DNA of 64,000 nucleotides, from contig CM055613.1 of assembly GCA_029379385.1 (NCBI GenBank), forward strand, positions 15,518,001 to 15,582,000. Reading direction: 5' to 3'. The notes under the pieces were generated by a model. The model made no database searches and was not told the DNA's origin. It saw only the letters and a program-made list of their open reading frames with translations. The DNA is from Quillaja saponaria. Its lineage: Eukaryota > Streptophyta > Magnoliopsida > Fabales > Quillajaceae. A program made the position numbers and the translations under genes. Shown here in pieces: positions 50,201 through 62,152 of the stretch. Numbering within the stretch: position 1 is the stretch's first letter; each line of letters starts with the position of its first letter.

Positions 50201-50986
50201 AGATATAATTAATTATATTCTTTTAACTAATGATTTTTTAATTAGGCTCATGAGAATTGCATTGACGATTCTCTCATACGAGATATGGCTCGTGGTCCTC
50301 AAAATTGTGTTAAATGTTACAATGCTTTCATCGTCAACGGATATAGGTTTCACACTAAGGATTATGGGGAAAATAAGACAATAATGAACAGTGGTGTTTG
50401 TGTTTTAGGTAGTAACTATGATAATGATGCATTAGATTATTATGGGATCGTCGAGCAAATTTTAGAATTCACTTATCTAGGTGACAATAATAAGGTGGTT
50501 CTATTCAGATATGAAGTGGTTTGACCTCGATTAATGGGGTTTCGAAATGATAAAAAGTATGAAATTGTGGAAATCAATCACAAGTCCAAACTTCGGTCAT
50601 TTGAGCCATTTATATTAGCTGAGCAAGCCCAACAAGTGTACTACACGAAATATCCAGCTTCAAAAAATAAAGATAGGGTTGATTGGTGGGCTGCATGCAA
50701 AGTTAAAATCAAGGTGCATACTTCTGAGGTGTATATGGAGAAAGAAAATCATAATTACTATCAGAATGATGTTGGAGCTATCTATTCGTCATTTAGATTC
50801 CAGTCTGATGAAATTGGTGAACCAGTTGTCTTGTTTGACGGAGGCATCGTGGAAGAAGTGAATCTGAATGAGTTAACACCTCGTACTAAAAAAAGGACAA
50901 TAAATGAACTTCAAGAAAATGTTGATGTGGGTGATGATGATGATGATATAAATGATGAGGCAGATGAAGGCAGGAATGACAATTAG
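47282..50986 (+). pseudogene. CACTA transposase (TnpD / TNP2 family), frame-broken
   Basis: The start at 47282 gives MLPDRSWM, the family's usual opening. The Transpos_assoc region (PF13963) runs to about 47560 with a CPC..C motif and 'GYLNWTLHGE'. It is shifted twice by a single extra T, near 47363 and near 47504. The TNP2 domain (PF02992) follows (CPNDC, CPICN, then RYFPIIPRLQRLY, RQMRWH, RNVRLGLSTDGFN). It is cut by one in-frame TAG at 48049-48051 and by shifts near 48290 and 48570. Then come LSGWSMQGRLAYPIC, WFDCHRQFL, HNLDVMHIEKNVFDN, a DUF4218 region (about 48940-49560, MLQLEADIVEILCKLEMIYIP) and, after likely introns, a DUF4216 region (50400-50720). The domain order is complete, so it was an autonomous-type transposase, now disabled by small lesions. 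Confidence 0.88.
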
Positions 50987-51129
50987 AAAGTGATGATACA
51001 TATAACATTTAAAAAATTATGCTGGTAATGTGTATGTTATGTCATTCAATATATTATTTGCCTTATGTTAATAGTTAAATTTTATTGTACGCCATTACAA
51101 ATATATGTTATTATGTGTATACTGTTTGT

Positions 51130-52915
51130 ATTTTGAAGTATGCCACCACTGGAGCCGCAAACCTGCAGTGCCTACTAGAGTGTCAATGAGTGACATACTA
51201 GAATCATTGTCTAGGAGGGAGTCTGAATCACCTATACTTCCTGAATCACCTAGGAGGGAGACTTGTATCACCTATACTTCCTTCATCATCTAGGAGGGAA
51301 GTCTGTATCACCTATACTTCCTTCACCATCCACTTCACACATTATTTCTCCATCATCAGTTACTCCGACCGAGAGTCCATCATTAGCCTCACATGATATT
51401 GACAGTGCAGATCCACTCCCTATCATCAGTATAGAGTCAGGAACAAATCCGTAAGTTATACACTTATTTATTGTTTATAAATATATATAATATATATATA
51501 TATATTTGATTTCTGTTTTTTTTTTATCTAAATCTTTTATGTATATGTAGTCGAAGGTTCCATCCATCAACTATCACTTATAAAATAGGCAGTGAAATTA
51601 TTTCTCATATACCTGGCCTTGATAGAAACCTATAAATTATATCCTTAGGACGTTAATGATTCACTTTTTGACTCATTTATGGTAAGATTTATGTATAATT
51701 AAAATTTGTATATGATTGAATGTTATTTGCTAACTATTATATATTTTACTTTTCAGAGGAGATTTCGTTTTGCATCTGAGTATGATAGGTCTATGGCTCG
51801 CATTAGTGTGGGAAAAGACTGCACAGGAACGATTCAATCAACTACTTCATAATGCGAGAAATATGGCTAGGGTAAAAAGTAGATCACAAAACCCATTAGA
51901 TTGGAGAGGATTCGGTCTTGCAGCTATTTGATCTGAATATTTTAATGAGTTGTGTGAAACAACATGGAATACAGAGGAGTGGAAACACAAGTCGCCAGCT
52001 ACTATGAAAAATCGAAAGTTCAATGCCAGATGCTAGTGTTCATGTTGGAGGTTCGCGCACATTCGCTTGTCATAAAGAGATTATGGTAAACAAAAAAATC
52101 ATTTAATTTACCAACTCATAATTTTTTAATGAAGGCGTGTATAAGTTATGTTTATTTTGCAGGAAAAACAGCTTAAATGACCCGTCTGATATAAGGAGTT
52201 ATTTGACCGAACGCATAAGAGAAAGACAGGAGAGTTTGTTTCTCAGCATTCACAAAATGTCAGCGTAAGTGTTAATCTTTAAAATAAGTGATTGTTTTTT
52301 ATATATTCAATGAAATTTATATAACTTAAATTTTTTTGATTTATAGGAAGGGTATTCCGGTAGAGTTATTGAAAAATATGGAGAGGATAGAAGTTCCTCG
52401 TCTACTGAACCGGTTATAGTTATGGATGCATGGTTGTGTTCTACTGGTCAGCCAAAGAAGGGTAGAGTTTATGGCTTTGGTCGTACTCTTGACCCTTGTT
52501 ATTCACGTTCTTCATCTTCAGCCAGTGTTAGCTTACATCCAGCTAGTTCATCATCTAGTGCGTCTGTCTCAGAAGAACATTTTTTAAGTATCATGCGAAC
52601 CGAGATGCGTAGCCGAGTTGTGCACTGAGATTCAGACACAAAATCAAGAGATACGTAGTTATGTTGATAATGCGCTAAAAGGTGTTGTGGATGCGATTAA
52701 ACAGTTGACAACTTCTTTCTCTCAATCATCTCGAGCACATGGACATCAGAAAGGGAAAGCAAAAGGAAAATACAGACGACAAGCTGTAAGTTTTGTTTCA
52801 ATTATGAAAAATGGAAACTAATTAAAATATACAAATTACTTATATAAATTTACTATGTTTTACTTATTAGGATGATAATGTTGAAGATGAAGATGATGAT
52901 GATGAATCCTGATGA
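51130..52915 (+). pseudogene. CACTA second gene, Transposase_24-like (TnpA type)
   Basis: A split coding region with several introns. Recognisable pieces in order: a serine/proline-rich N-terminal part (51180-51450); 'LCETTWNTEEWKHKSPATMKNR' at about 51950-52015; 'VHVGGSRTFACHKEIM' at about 52035-52085; 'ELFDRTHKRKTGEFVSQHSQ' at about 52196-52255; then a serine-rich segment (52500-52580), 'EIQTQNQEIRSYVDNALKGVV' and an acidic end (52870-52910). These are the conserved blocks of the plant Ptta/En/Spm protein family (PF03004), a DNA-binding partner of the transposase. A frameshift near 52615 and a stop near 51930 break it. Confidence 0.75.
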
Positions 52916-53219
52916 GGATCTTGGTGACGATGATTAAGATGTATTTCTTACTTAGTTTTTGGACAAGGTTTTATTATCTAAGTTTACTTTTATTACATAT
53001 TTGGATATGTTAAATGTTGAATGTGTCTAAAGTTAGTTGGATATGTGTTGAAACTTTGTTGAATATGTGTTGAAACTTTGTTGAATTGATGTAATTTTCT
53101 TTTGTTAATGGAATGTGTTCATTATAGTTTGGTTTTTGAATTTATTGATGTTACATGGTCAAAACAGGTGTAAAAAATATGGATAAATGAATTAAAATGC
53201 ATAAATATATTAAAAATTT

Positions 53220-53870
53220 TACAATTAGCGACAGAATAGTGACGATTTTGTGACAGAATATGTACATTATATTTTCAGATTAGCGATAAATTTGTGACGG
53301 AATAGCTACGAAAATAAAGGATTTGTGACGGATTTGTGACGGAAATAAATTTCTTAATAACTTAATTTTGTGACGGAATAAATTTCTTAAGTTTTACAAT
53401 TTGCGACAGATTTGCGACTTATTTCGACGGATGGAAATTTCTTAACTTTTAAGATTGCGATAGATTTGTGACGGAATATTGTGAAGAAATTATGGCAGAT
53501 TTGCGACGAAATTTTGATCTTAATTTGCTACAGATTTGCTATGAAAATAAAAGTTGTTCATTGTAAAATTTACGAGGGATTTGAAACAGAATTTGTGACG
53601 GAATTTATTATCGCAATGTAACGATAGTTTTGTTGAATTTTTTTGGAGCATGATTTATTATGGAATAGCGACGAAATATTCTCGTCGCTATACATTTGCG
53701 ACGGATTTACAACAGAATTATTTTCGTCGCAAAATTGCGTCGAGAAATTTACGATAGACATAATCCATCAGAAATCCGTCACAAGTTCATCGCAAATCCA
53801 ATTTGAGACGGATTTACGACAAATTTGTGACGAATTGAGACCGTCGCTAAACTGCTTTTTTCTAGTAGTG
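53220..53870 (+). repeat. Right subterminal repeat array of the inner CACTA
   Basis: Dense copies of TTTGTGACGGAA, TTTGCGACAGA and ATTCCGTCGC-type words up to the terminal inverted repeat. It mirrors the left array. ORFs read through it at 53570-53879 are artefacts. Confidence 0.8.
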
Positions 53871-55950
53871 TATATATAGTGCATCCTTCAGCCAGTGCCA
53901 TACTTCAACTCATTTCTATATGAATTTGAGCTGCAGATAATAGTAATCAACTACAATTATGGGTATAGTTTCCCATAATTGTGACTAACCCAATATAATA
54001 TTCAAAATCATAGTAAATTTAACAATATACATGAGAAAAGGTCTAGATATAGGTAAATCTATTATAGGAGTCGAATGGATACATGGATAATATTGTTTCC
54101 ATTTTTCAACTTTACTAAAATGGATTCAATACATACCAAAAGGAGACATTTAGATGCTATCTCACATGCATAAATATTGATATTTTTCTCTTATATTATG
54201 CTAAATCCCATGAATGTACAGCCTGCTTCTTACTGTTCTACTTCAAGCTGTGTTGGTGTAATTTTCATGACATTTATAGAAAATGAAAATTTAAGTCATG
54301 TTGGATTCTTGAACTGTAGGAGTTTTCATTTGTTTTCTTACCTTGTTGGATGTCATTAACAGCTTCCTGCTGTTATACATCAAAGCATGATGGTGTTCTT
54401 TATTGGATTTCATAGGAAAAGGATAAGTGTTTATAAATCTATAGAAATAACTTTTAGTCTTTTCCATATATGTATATAGTATATTTTTATATAGACAGTT
54501 AAGATCCATCTTACAGAAAAAGAAAATTGCATTAGATCTTGTCAAATTGTAGATTAGATAAAATCAGGTGGTGGTTGTTATACCTTTTTTTTCCTTTGTG
54601 GGGATGGATATCAGTATACCATTTAGTTCACTTAAATTTGATGTTTTAGATTATTTTAAATACAAGAAAGACATAATAAAAGAAAGGAAATAAGATAAAT
54701 GGGTTATCTTCCTTTTGATAGATAGCAAAGAAGAAAGAAGAAAAAAGGAGAGATTTATGACATGCCTTAACGATAGCATAAGTTAGCTCCTATCAGTTCC
54801 TTTTCACTTCAGTACTAAGTATCTTATCCAAGTTTAAGAGCCCACATATGAAGCAATATACCTTCATTTAAGGTCTATTTGGAAAAAGAATTTTTAGAAG
54901 AAGAAAAAGGTAAGAGTAATTCATTTTTACAAATTTATAGGATAAAGTAATGGATTTTTAGAAAGAAATTTTATAATTATTATTCCAAAAAAAATAATAA
55001 TAATAATAACACTGTCAACATATAATTATTGTGAAATGATAAAATTTTATTTTATTTGAGAGTAATAGTGTTATTGTAAAAAGTTTTCAATTAATTCACA
55101 GTCATGCATTTGACATTTTTCAATTAATTCATAGTCTTCCATTTGATATTTACAAAGAGACTTTGGCTAATCTAGTTTCCTATCCTCCACTGTATATATG
55201 GCCTCCATTTTTTATAACAGGTAAGTATCAATATATGCTTATACGATATTACTAAAAGGCAAGTATCACTTAAACTATAAATTCCAATAAGCTCTATATC
55301 ATTAAAATTAGTTTTTATTTTTTCAAATTGTTTCAACAGGTCCTATCGCAATTTAAAAAAATCAATCAAATATTGATACAATTAGTCTCAGTTTGCAGTT
55401 GAAAGGTAAATCTTCTACCACATAAAATTTTTAACCATGAAGGTCCAACTTCAACTTCTCAACAAAGTTCTTATTTCTCCCAAGAACTAAAACCACACAG
55501 AAATTAAGAAAAGCTAAAATTTAACTAACAACTGATAATTGGGATTTGAAAGGTACGTGATAACTGGGAATTTCTGCTGAGAAATATGAAAGCTGGCTTC
55601 TTGAAGAGGACAATGCTTCTTTTGCAGTTTGTGATTGACGAAAAGATTGAAGACAACAATAAAAAAGTCAACAACCCAACGTATAGATTAAAGTTTCAGA
55701 TTCGATCAAATTGAATCTCTAGTCAAACATTGTGTATTTGAAAACAAAATGCAAATTCTAAATATACCTAGCCTGGGAGTGGAGGGACCTTAGCTTTTCA
55801 TGGATTTCAAAGTAGACTTGGAATTTATGAAAAAAACTTGTGATTTAAGAAGAAAACCTGTAATTTGTAAAGAAGGGTATGTTGCAGAAAGAAGAGGGAG
55901 AGGTAGAAAGAAAATTCGCAGGCAAAGTTTCAATTTTGGAAAAACTATCT
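53871..55950. other. Outer CACTA interior, right part
   Basis: No domain recognised. A GA-rich leader-like stretch (55560-55920) lies just inside the subterminal repeats of the outer element and could be its promoter and 5' untranslated side (minus-oriented element). Confidence 0.4.
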
Positions 55951-56235
55951 GCATATGTTATTCTAGACGCTGATACACACATTATTAAGAAATAATATTT
56001 TATTATCAGCGTCTACTGATGCAGATGTAGACAATAGAACTAGCAGACATAGAAAAACTCGTGAAAAATTATGCCTAAATTAGACCGGTAATTGCATTAG
56101 CAAAATAGCATTACGTCTACATTTAAATTTTTTATGCACTTTTCTGGGTTTGCAATTAGGTAGATTCAGATAGATCAAATACAAATGCAGATAGTGATTT
56201 TCTAAGTCTGTCCAGTGACAGACATAGTTATGGTG
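55951..56235 (-). repeat. Subterminal repeat region of the outer CACTA, right end
   Basis: Words AGACGCTGAT, CAGCGTCTACTGATGCAG, TACGTCTACAT and ACAGACATAG recur in both orientations and match those at 39110-39430. This match is what ties the two ends together across the inner element. Confidence 0.55.
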
Positions 56236-56333
56236 TTAACACTTGCCAAATTATTAATGAACTTATCTAATATTTTGAAACATAATCTTTCTACATCATT
56301 AATCAATTTTCTCACATCTCTCTTAAATTATAA

Positions 56334-56965
56334 GATTTTGTCATATCACTCATTAATTCTATCCCACCTCTACTAAACTAATTATGTAAAATGTAATTTT
56401 TGACTTTTTCAAATTAATTTATATTATATTCTCTCTCCTCTTTGCTTTGTCTTTTCTCACTTATGAAACACTTCAAATTGTTTTTGTTTTGAAACTCACT
56501 TATGAAACACTTCAAATTGTTTTTGTTTCATTTCAAACTTACAAATTTTCGCAGTTTGCTTTAATATCTTTTCCTAAGAAAAAAAAATTCATAATTTACT
56601 ATCTCATTATCTATACTTTACAAATAATAATATATCTTACAAGTACATGAATAACCTAATTTGATTTTGCTACATCACTCACTAATTCTATCTCATCTCC
56701 ATTAAATTAATTATGTAAAATCTAATTTTTGACTTTTTTAATCTAATTTATTTTATCTCCTTTCTCCTCTTTGCTCTGTCTTTTCTCACTTATGAAACAC
56801 TTCAAATTATTTTTGTTTATCTCCAAACTTACACATTTTGGCAGTTTTGTTTAATATTTTTTTTAAATAATTTTTCCTAAGCAAAAAATTCATAATTTAC
56901 CATCTCATTATCTATACTTTACAAACAATAATATACCTTACAAGTACATGAATAACCTAATTTTA
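56334..56965 (+). repeat. Tandem duplication of about 300 bp
   Basis: Copy 1 (about 56334-56662) and copy 2 (about 56663-56965) share order and wording (TTTTCTCACTTATGAAACAC; AATTCATAATTTAC; CATTATCTATACTTTACAAA; AAGTACATGAATAACCTAAT at 56641 and 56942). Copy 1 has an extra internal duplication of about 37 bases (CTCACTTATGAAACACTTCA occurs twice). Confidence 0.85.
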
Positions 56966-57758
56966 TTTGTCTCCATTTTTAAACAAAAATAATTTAACTC
57001 CAAGAAAGAGCATATCAAAAAATATTATAATGACTAATTTTTTGAATGATTTATTCACTATATCTAATTTGATTTGTTAGCAAGTAGTATTGATACTATT
57101 TTTTTTTTTGTTTAAATAGAAAAAAAAATAAATCATAGTGCATATTCAAGATTAAAATTAAAAATCTATGTAAAATATTTCTTTAACTATTAACAATTTA
57201 TAGTATATAATATAATTGTTAGGAGAATAATATGTTAATAACAATTTTTAAAAATTGAACCCGTGTTCAACTAAAACAATTTGTCGGGTATCAGTCATTA
57301 GTCCAACCTAAGTTTTGTGTGCATCTACTCTAACGTGTCTGCATATTTCCAAAAATTGTATTAAATTCGAGTAGGTTTTTCAATGTCGTTTTAATTTCAG
57401 GTTAGTTTAGAGTCTTGTGTCTTTTTGCACTAATAACTTATAAATTAGGAATAATCTTCTACCGGAATAACCCTTGCTTACTACCATACTCAATAACGAT
57501 TATACTTAGTACATGGATTTAATTAATACACAATTCAGTGTATCAATTCTACAAATAAAAGATTAAATATTAAAGTAAATGAAGATGTCAGTTGTTTCAA
57601 TTGGTAAATTCGCTTTGTGTTGATATTAAAAACTTATGAGTGAAGCTTGTATTCACCGGAGATAGGATTTTATGGGATGTCAGAGAGCTACATTCCGTTG
57701 TGTAGCTCATAGACCTATTAGGTCTCATTTGAACTAAAAAAATAAATAAATTAATTAA
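56966..57758. other. AT-rich spacer
   Basis: No gene or transposon end recognised. Confidence 0.45.
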
Positions 57759-58861
57759 TAATGTGTTTAGAACCACTTAAAAAATAGAATTCATTTCAAT
57801 TGAAATGATTTAACAATTCAATTCATTTGGAATGAATTCTCTTGTTTGGAATAGAAAATTATAATTATAGAATTCAGTTCATTTGAAATGAATTATCTTG
57901 TTTGGAACATAAAAAATTTCATTTAAATTTATATATTCTTCCTATTATACCCTTATTTTGTTTATTTTTGATGATATTATATTACAAGTTTAAAATTCAA
58001 TAATCACATAAAAATACAAGCTTATAAAATTGAATTGAACAAAGTTGGACTCCAACAATTTGGAAAAACCTATTTCTAATCAGGATAATAGAGATATAAA
58101 AAGTCTAACCCTATTCAAGTTGAATTGGAGTTGAAAAAAAACATGCCAATGAATAATAGAAGCGGCCCTTATATTCTATTGATATACAAACATAATAGTT
58201 AGAATGAGAGATAAGGTCGATGTAATGAAGTTGGACAGGAAGGTTCACATGGTTACATAGATCGTACTATAATATATTCAGCTATGTTTATTTTTGAAAA
58301 CATTAATATAAAACGTGTTTTTGGTACTATCTATTAAGAAATTAGGATATACACACCATTTATCAAGGGATTGTTCATATAATTCAACTAAAACTCTTCA
58401 CTAATAATTCAATTTAATTTTAACAATGATTCTAACATTATAACCCAATAAACATAAAATACCACAACAATCAAGAAAGAGTATAATAAAGAAAAAGTAG
58501 AATATCATATTTACTTGGAATGATGATGATTGATAGAGAATTGTTGTGAATGAGGAGCCATAGGAGAGAAGCCGTACTACTGTTTGTAGTTGTAGGGAAT
58601 TGTTGCTGAGACTCTTCAGTTTTAGGTTAAAAAAGTTAGAATTAATAAGGATAAAATAATCATTTTAGTTAGAAAACACTTTTTATTAATTTCAAATGAA
58701 ATCCAACTTATTTTGCTTAGAATTCAAAATGGGATATTTTGTAGATTTCAAATAAACTTCATTTAAAATCTAAACAAATTCTTTCGTTTCAAACATAAAA
58801 AACGTAGAATTCACTTGAAATCAACTAAATTATATATATATTTTTGGTTCCAAACGCACTG
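57759..58861. mobile_element. hAT-like non-autonomous element, about 1.1 kb
   Basis: The left end reads TAATGTGTTTAGAACCA and the right end in reverse reads CAGTGCGTTTGGAACCA, an inverted pair with a hAT-like CAGTG start. Candidate 8-bp flanks are TTAATTAA and TAAATCAA (two differences). Inner arms repeat GAATTCATTTCAATTGAAAT-type words in both orientations. There is no transposase ORF. Confidence 0.5.
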
Positions 58862-59968
58862 TAAATCAATTTGTTTAATATGTTGATTTAATAATTCTTC
58901 AATATACCAAATATGTTTGTACGTCATAATTTATAATAATAAGAAAATTAAAAGAAAATAAGAAAACTTTGAATGATCATACATAAATATAATGTAAAAG
59001 ATCCATCCACTAGAAATACAATCACAAAAAACAAGAACATTACATGATTATTGAGTTTATCATAAGAAAAAAAAAAGGAGAGAATTATAAAAAAGAGTAC
59101 ACAATATTATTTTTTTTTGGTACCGAAACAATAACATTTAGAAAGATGGGCTAATTGTCTATGATTTTTGAAATACATTTCAAAGAGTCTCTATCAAAGC
59201 ATACAGATGTACATATAACATTATGAGTAAGAGCAAATTCAAAGCATACAGATTTACATATGATATTATGAATAAGAGCAAATTAATGAGAAAGATGAAA
59301 AAAACCATTTTAGTTCAAAAAATTAAATAAAAAATTACAATAAACAATGCAATTTTTTTGTAATTGCAAATAACAAATTTATTGAACATGGATAAATACT
59401 AATTCACATTACATAATATTTTTTTAAAATTTAGTTCATCCATTTCTCAATTTTCAATGTAACAAAATGTCGTTCATATTTCAATCTCTTGTAATATATA
59501 AGAATGGTTAAAATGTGATATTTATGTTATGAAATTATAATTTAAATAGTACAAAAAAACATAAATTATGAGAATAAAATAATATAAAAATAAATAGTTT
59601 AAAATTTTAAAAAACTATGAAAATTAAAGAAGAAAAGGAACAAGTTTTTGTTGTTAATATTTCTCAATAATATATAAGATAGTTATTATATATTTAGAAA
59701 AAAATACGAAAAGATTCTTATATTTAATATTTTCATTAATATAGAAGATACTTTATTTTGTTAATTATTAAAAGAAAACGAAGAGCTTCTTATAATTAAT
59801 ACTTATTAATAAAATTAATATTAAATATAACGACGTGACAAAAAAAAATTATGATGCATTTTATTAAAAATTGATTCATTCATTTATAATAGAAAATTGT
59901 GACTGTGTCACGTGAAAACTTTCAAACTACCACGTGACACTACCAGAATTAAATTTCTTTATTTTAAT

Positions 59969-60027
<59 letters not shown>

Positions 60028-60665
60028 CTATATAATATGATATTTGATATCATTTGATAGTATGATATGGCGATGTTGAACATTTTGTTGTGATTTTTAA
60101 GCAATAAACAAATGTCACATAAAATATTCATTGCCATATTCAGTATTAAGTGTTACATTGTTTTAAGTATTATTTATTAATTTTTGAAACAACCATAATC
60201 TCTCTGTCTTCCAAATTTACTTTGTCATAATTCTTTACATTTTTTATATTCCTAACTCTTATAGTTTCCTCCAACTTTATAAGATTGATTGATCGTTAAA
60301 AGATTTGCTATTATCATCTTTCTTAACTCTAGAAAACTTTGTAAGACCTTTTATTTTTCTTCGTGCACATATCAATTTCCTAAGAATTTAGGATGTTTGT
60401 TGTTTAGCATTAATCAATTTGGTCATCTTATATCTAAATAAATCCCGTTTTATATGTAGTGAAATATTTGTCTTATCAATTGCGTGTTATGATTAAGAAC
60501 TGCACGACCAAACCAATTTTGATTTAATTACTCTTTTAGTCAAGATGAGCGTAAACTAGTATGGATAAACTGGACCATTAAAAAAAAAGTGAAGAAATGT
60601 TACTTTGTTTGTTTGTTTGTTTTTATTTTTGTAATTAAAAAATTTATTATATTATCTATCTATAC
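58862..60665. other. AT-rich spacer with microsatellite
   Basis: Includes a local duplication near 59195-59280 (AAAGCATACAGAT.TACATAT repeated) and the (AT)n tract listed separately. No gene. Confidence 0.5.
59971..60024. repeat. (AT)n microsatellite, about 27 units
   Basis: An uninterrupted AT dinucleotide run of about 54 bases. Confidence 0.95.
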
Positions 60666-61242
60666 CAATGTTTTAAAAACGAGACCAAACCGACTGGTCA
60701 GATTAGTTGAATTGTCACCTAGATGATAAATCAAATCGAATTGAATTAAAAACTATTTTGGTGAATGAACCGATCAAAATCGATAAAATTCTTAAAATCT
60801 AGAAGAACCGAGGCAAAGTTTATTAACATAATTTTTTTTATTATAAAAAACTATTATTTGTATTAAGAATTAATCAAATATTTTTATTTTATATTAAATA
60901 TTAGTAAAATAATTATATTTTATATCGATGTTGCCTTTATTTATATTGCATAAATTGAAATTTGAATATTGTGCTACACAATAAATCAATCAGTTGTTAC
61001 ATTAGCTATTAATAACCATATATGACTATTTGTGATGCGATTTTCTTATTATTTAATAAATATTAAATTATTAAATTTTAATTTTTTATGTATTTAGTAT
61101 TCATAATTAATAAAAAAATTATATAATATGTATAATATTTAAAATATATAATTAAATATATTTATGACATCATCAGGTTAGACCTCGATTGAATTAATGA
61201 CCTGAGACCTAATAAATTTTTCTAGTCGTTTTCAAAATATTG
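60666..61242. mobile_element. hAT-like MITE with perfect 8-bp target duplication
   Basis: The 577-bp element has termini CAATGTTTTAAAAACGA and (reverse of right end) CAATATTTTGAAAACGA, 17 bp with two mismatches. ATCTATAC flanks it exactly on both sides (60658-60665 and 61243-61250). The short size, no ORF and 8-bp duplication indicate a hAT-superfamily MITE. Confidence 0.8.
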
Positions 61243-62152
61243 ATCTATACTATTATAAAAGTCAAAAGACCTTTGTGATCTCGTATTTTTGATAAAATAT
61301 CTATTAATTCATTTAAATTAATTAAAAATATATCAAACTTAGTTTTTCTTTATTAATAATTACTCATTATCCTACCAACTTACACAAATTAAATATTTCT
61401 TATTAATTTAAATTAATTAAAAAAAAAATATTTTTTAAATAACTACACATTTCATTCAAACTCACATAGTAACTCATATTTTATCTTTTAAATAGGATTC
61501 AAAAACTTAAAATAACCGCTCTATATTCTAAAAAAAATGTGTGTTGTAAGCAATTATATATATTTGATATTATCTTAAATGAAAATTGAATATTATTTTT
61601 TATGTTTATAATATATGAAATAATGAGTTTTTACTTTTGTTTTTATTATAATATATTTTTGAAAACAATATAAAAGGATTTAAACAAAACTGGTTCAACT
61701 AAACTGATTATAAACTAGTTTTATATAGATTTAATAGTTTTGACTTTGATTTAAAAAATTAAAACTTAAAATCTAACTAGAAATATTTAAATTGAAAATT
61801 TTAATTGGAATATATAATTTCTCAATCGTGTAATTTTTAAGAACCGTAAAAACGTTTTTATTTTATTTTATTTTTACACGGGTTCTCTACTTCCCTCTTG
61901 TATTTCTTTATGTTGGGCTGTTACTTTGCTTCAAAGAAGGCCTATTTCGTTTCCTACACTTCCAGACTCGTCGTCTCGATCCCCGGCCTTTCCACTGTCA
62001 CTATCCTTCCTGCCCCTATAGACTCGCAGCGAAGTGACTCGAAGCAGCGACTTCCTTCTCGCTTGCCTGTTCTTTTAAACACAGTTCAGTCATCGGAAAA
62101 AAGTTTTATGCATTGATTTACTGAGAGAAAGTCTGGGTAACAACCAAGCAAG
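61243..62152. other. Upstream region of RAD50
   Basis: AT-rich to about 61870, then a GC-richer stretch that is probably promoter-proximal and 5' untranslated sequence. It includes a short ORF (61898-62116) that could act as an upstream ORF if transcription starts early enough. Confidence 0.45.

Larger units (their letters stand above)
44041..53870 (+). mobile_element. Inner CACTA (En/Spm) transposon, 9.83 kb, nested
   Basis: The left terminus CACTACTAGAAAATAACAG and the reverse complement of the right terminus CACTACTAGAAAAAAGCAG pair over about 28 bp with three or four mismatches. The flanking 3-bp target duplication is TAT on both sides (44038-44040 and 53871-53873). Long subterminal arrays of TTTGTGACGGA / TTTGCGACGGA words occupy both ends. 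Inside are two transposon genes in plus orientation: a TnpD/TNP2 transposase (47282-50986) and a Transposase_24-type gene (about 51130-52915). Both are frame-broken, so the element is not self-sufficient as it stands. Confidence 0.93.
39091..56235 (-). mobile_element. Old outer CACTA (En/Spm) transposon, split by a younger one
   Basis: The left terminus reads CACTATAAAAAAAGACATT then CTACGTCTATCA. The right terminus read in reverse begins CACCATAA then CTATGTCTGTCA. Both ends carry many subterminal words of the type ACGTCTA, TAGACGC, GCAGACGTAG (39110-39430 and 55955-56235), typical of CACTA subterminal repeats. Between them on the minus strand lies a decayed CACTA second-gene (Transposase_24-like) region at 41160-42320. 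No transposase TNP2 domain of this element remains visible. Removing the inner insertion leaves about 7.3 kb. Left flank GGT and right flank TTA do not match, so either the target duplication has decayed or one boundary is off. Confidence 0.6.

Noticed and set aside
53570..53879. ORFs on both strands at the right end of the inner CACTA
   Set aside because: They read through the subterminal repeat array and have no coding signature.
61898..62116. 72-residue ORF ahead of RAD50
   Set aside because: Could be an upstream ORF, but without transcript start data it cannot be called a gene; it has no domain.
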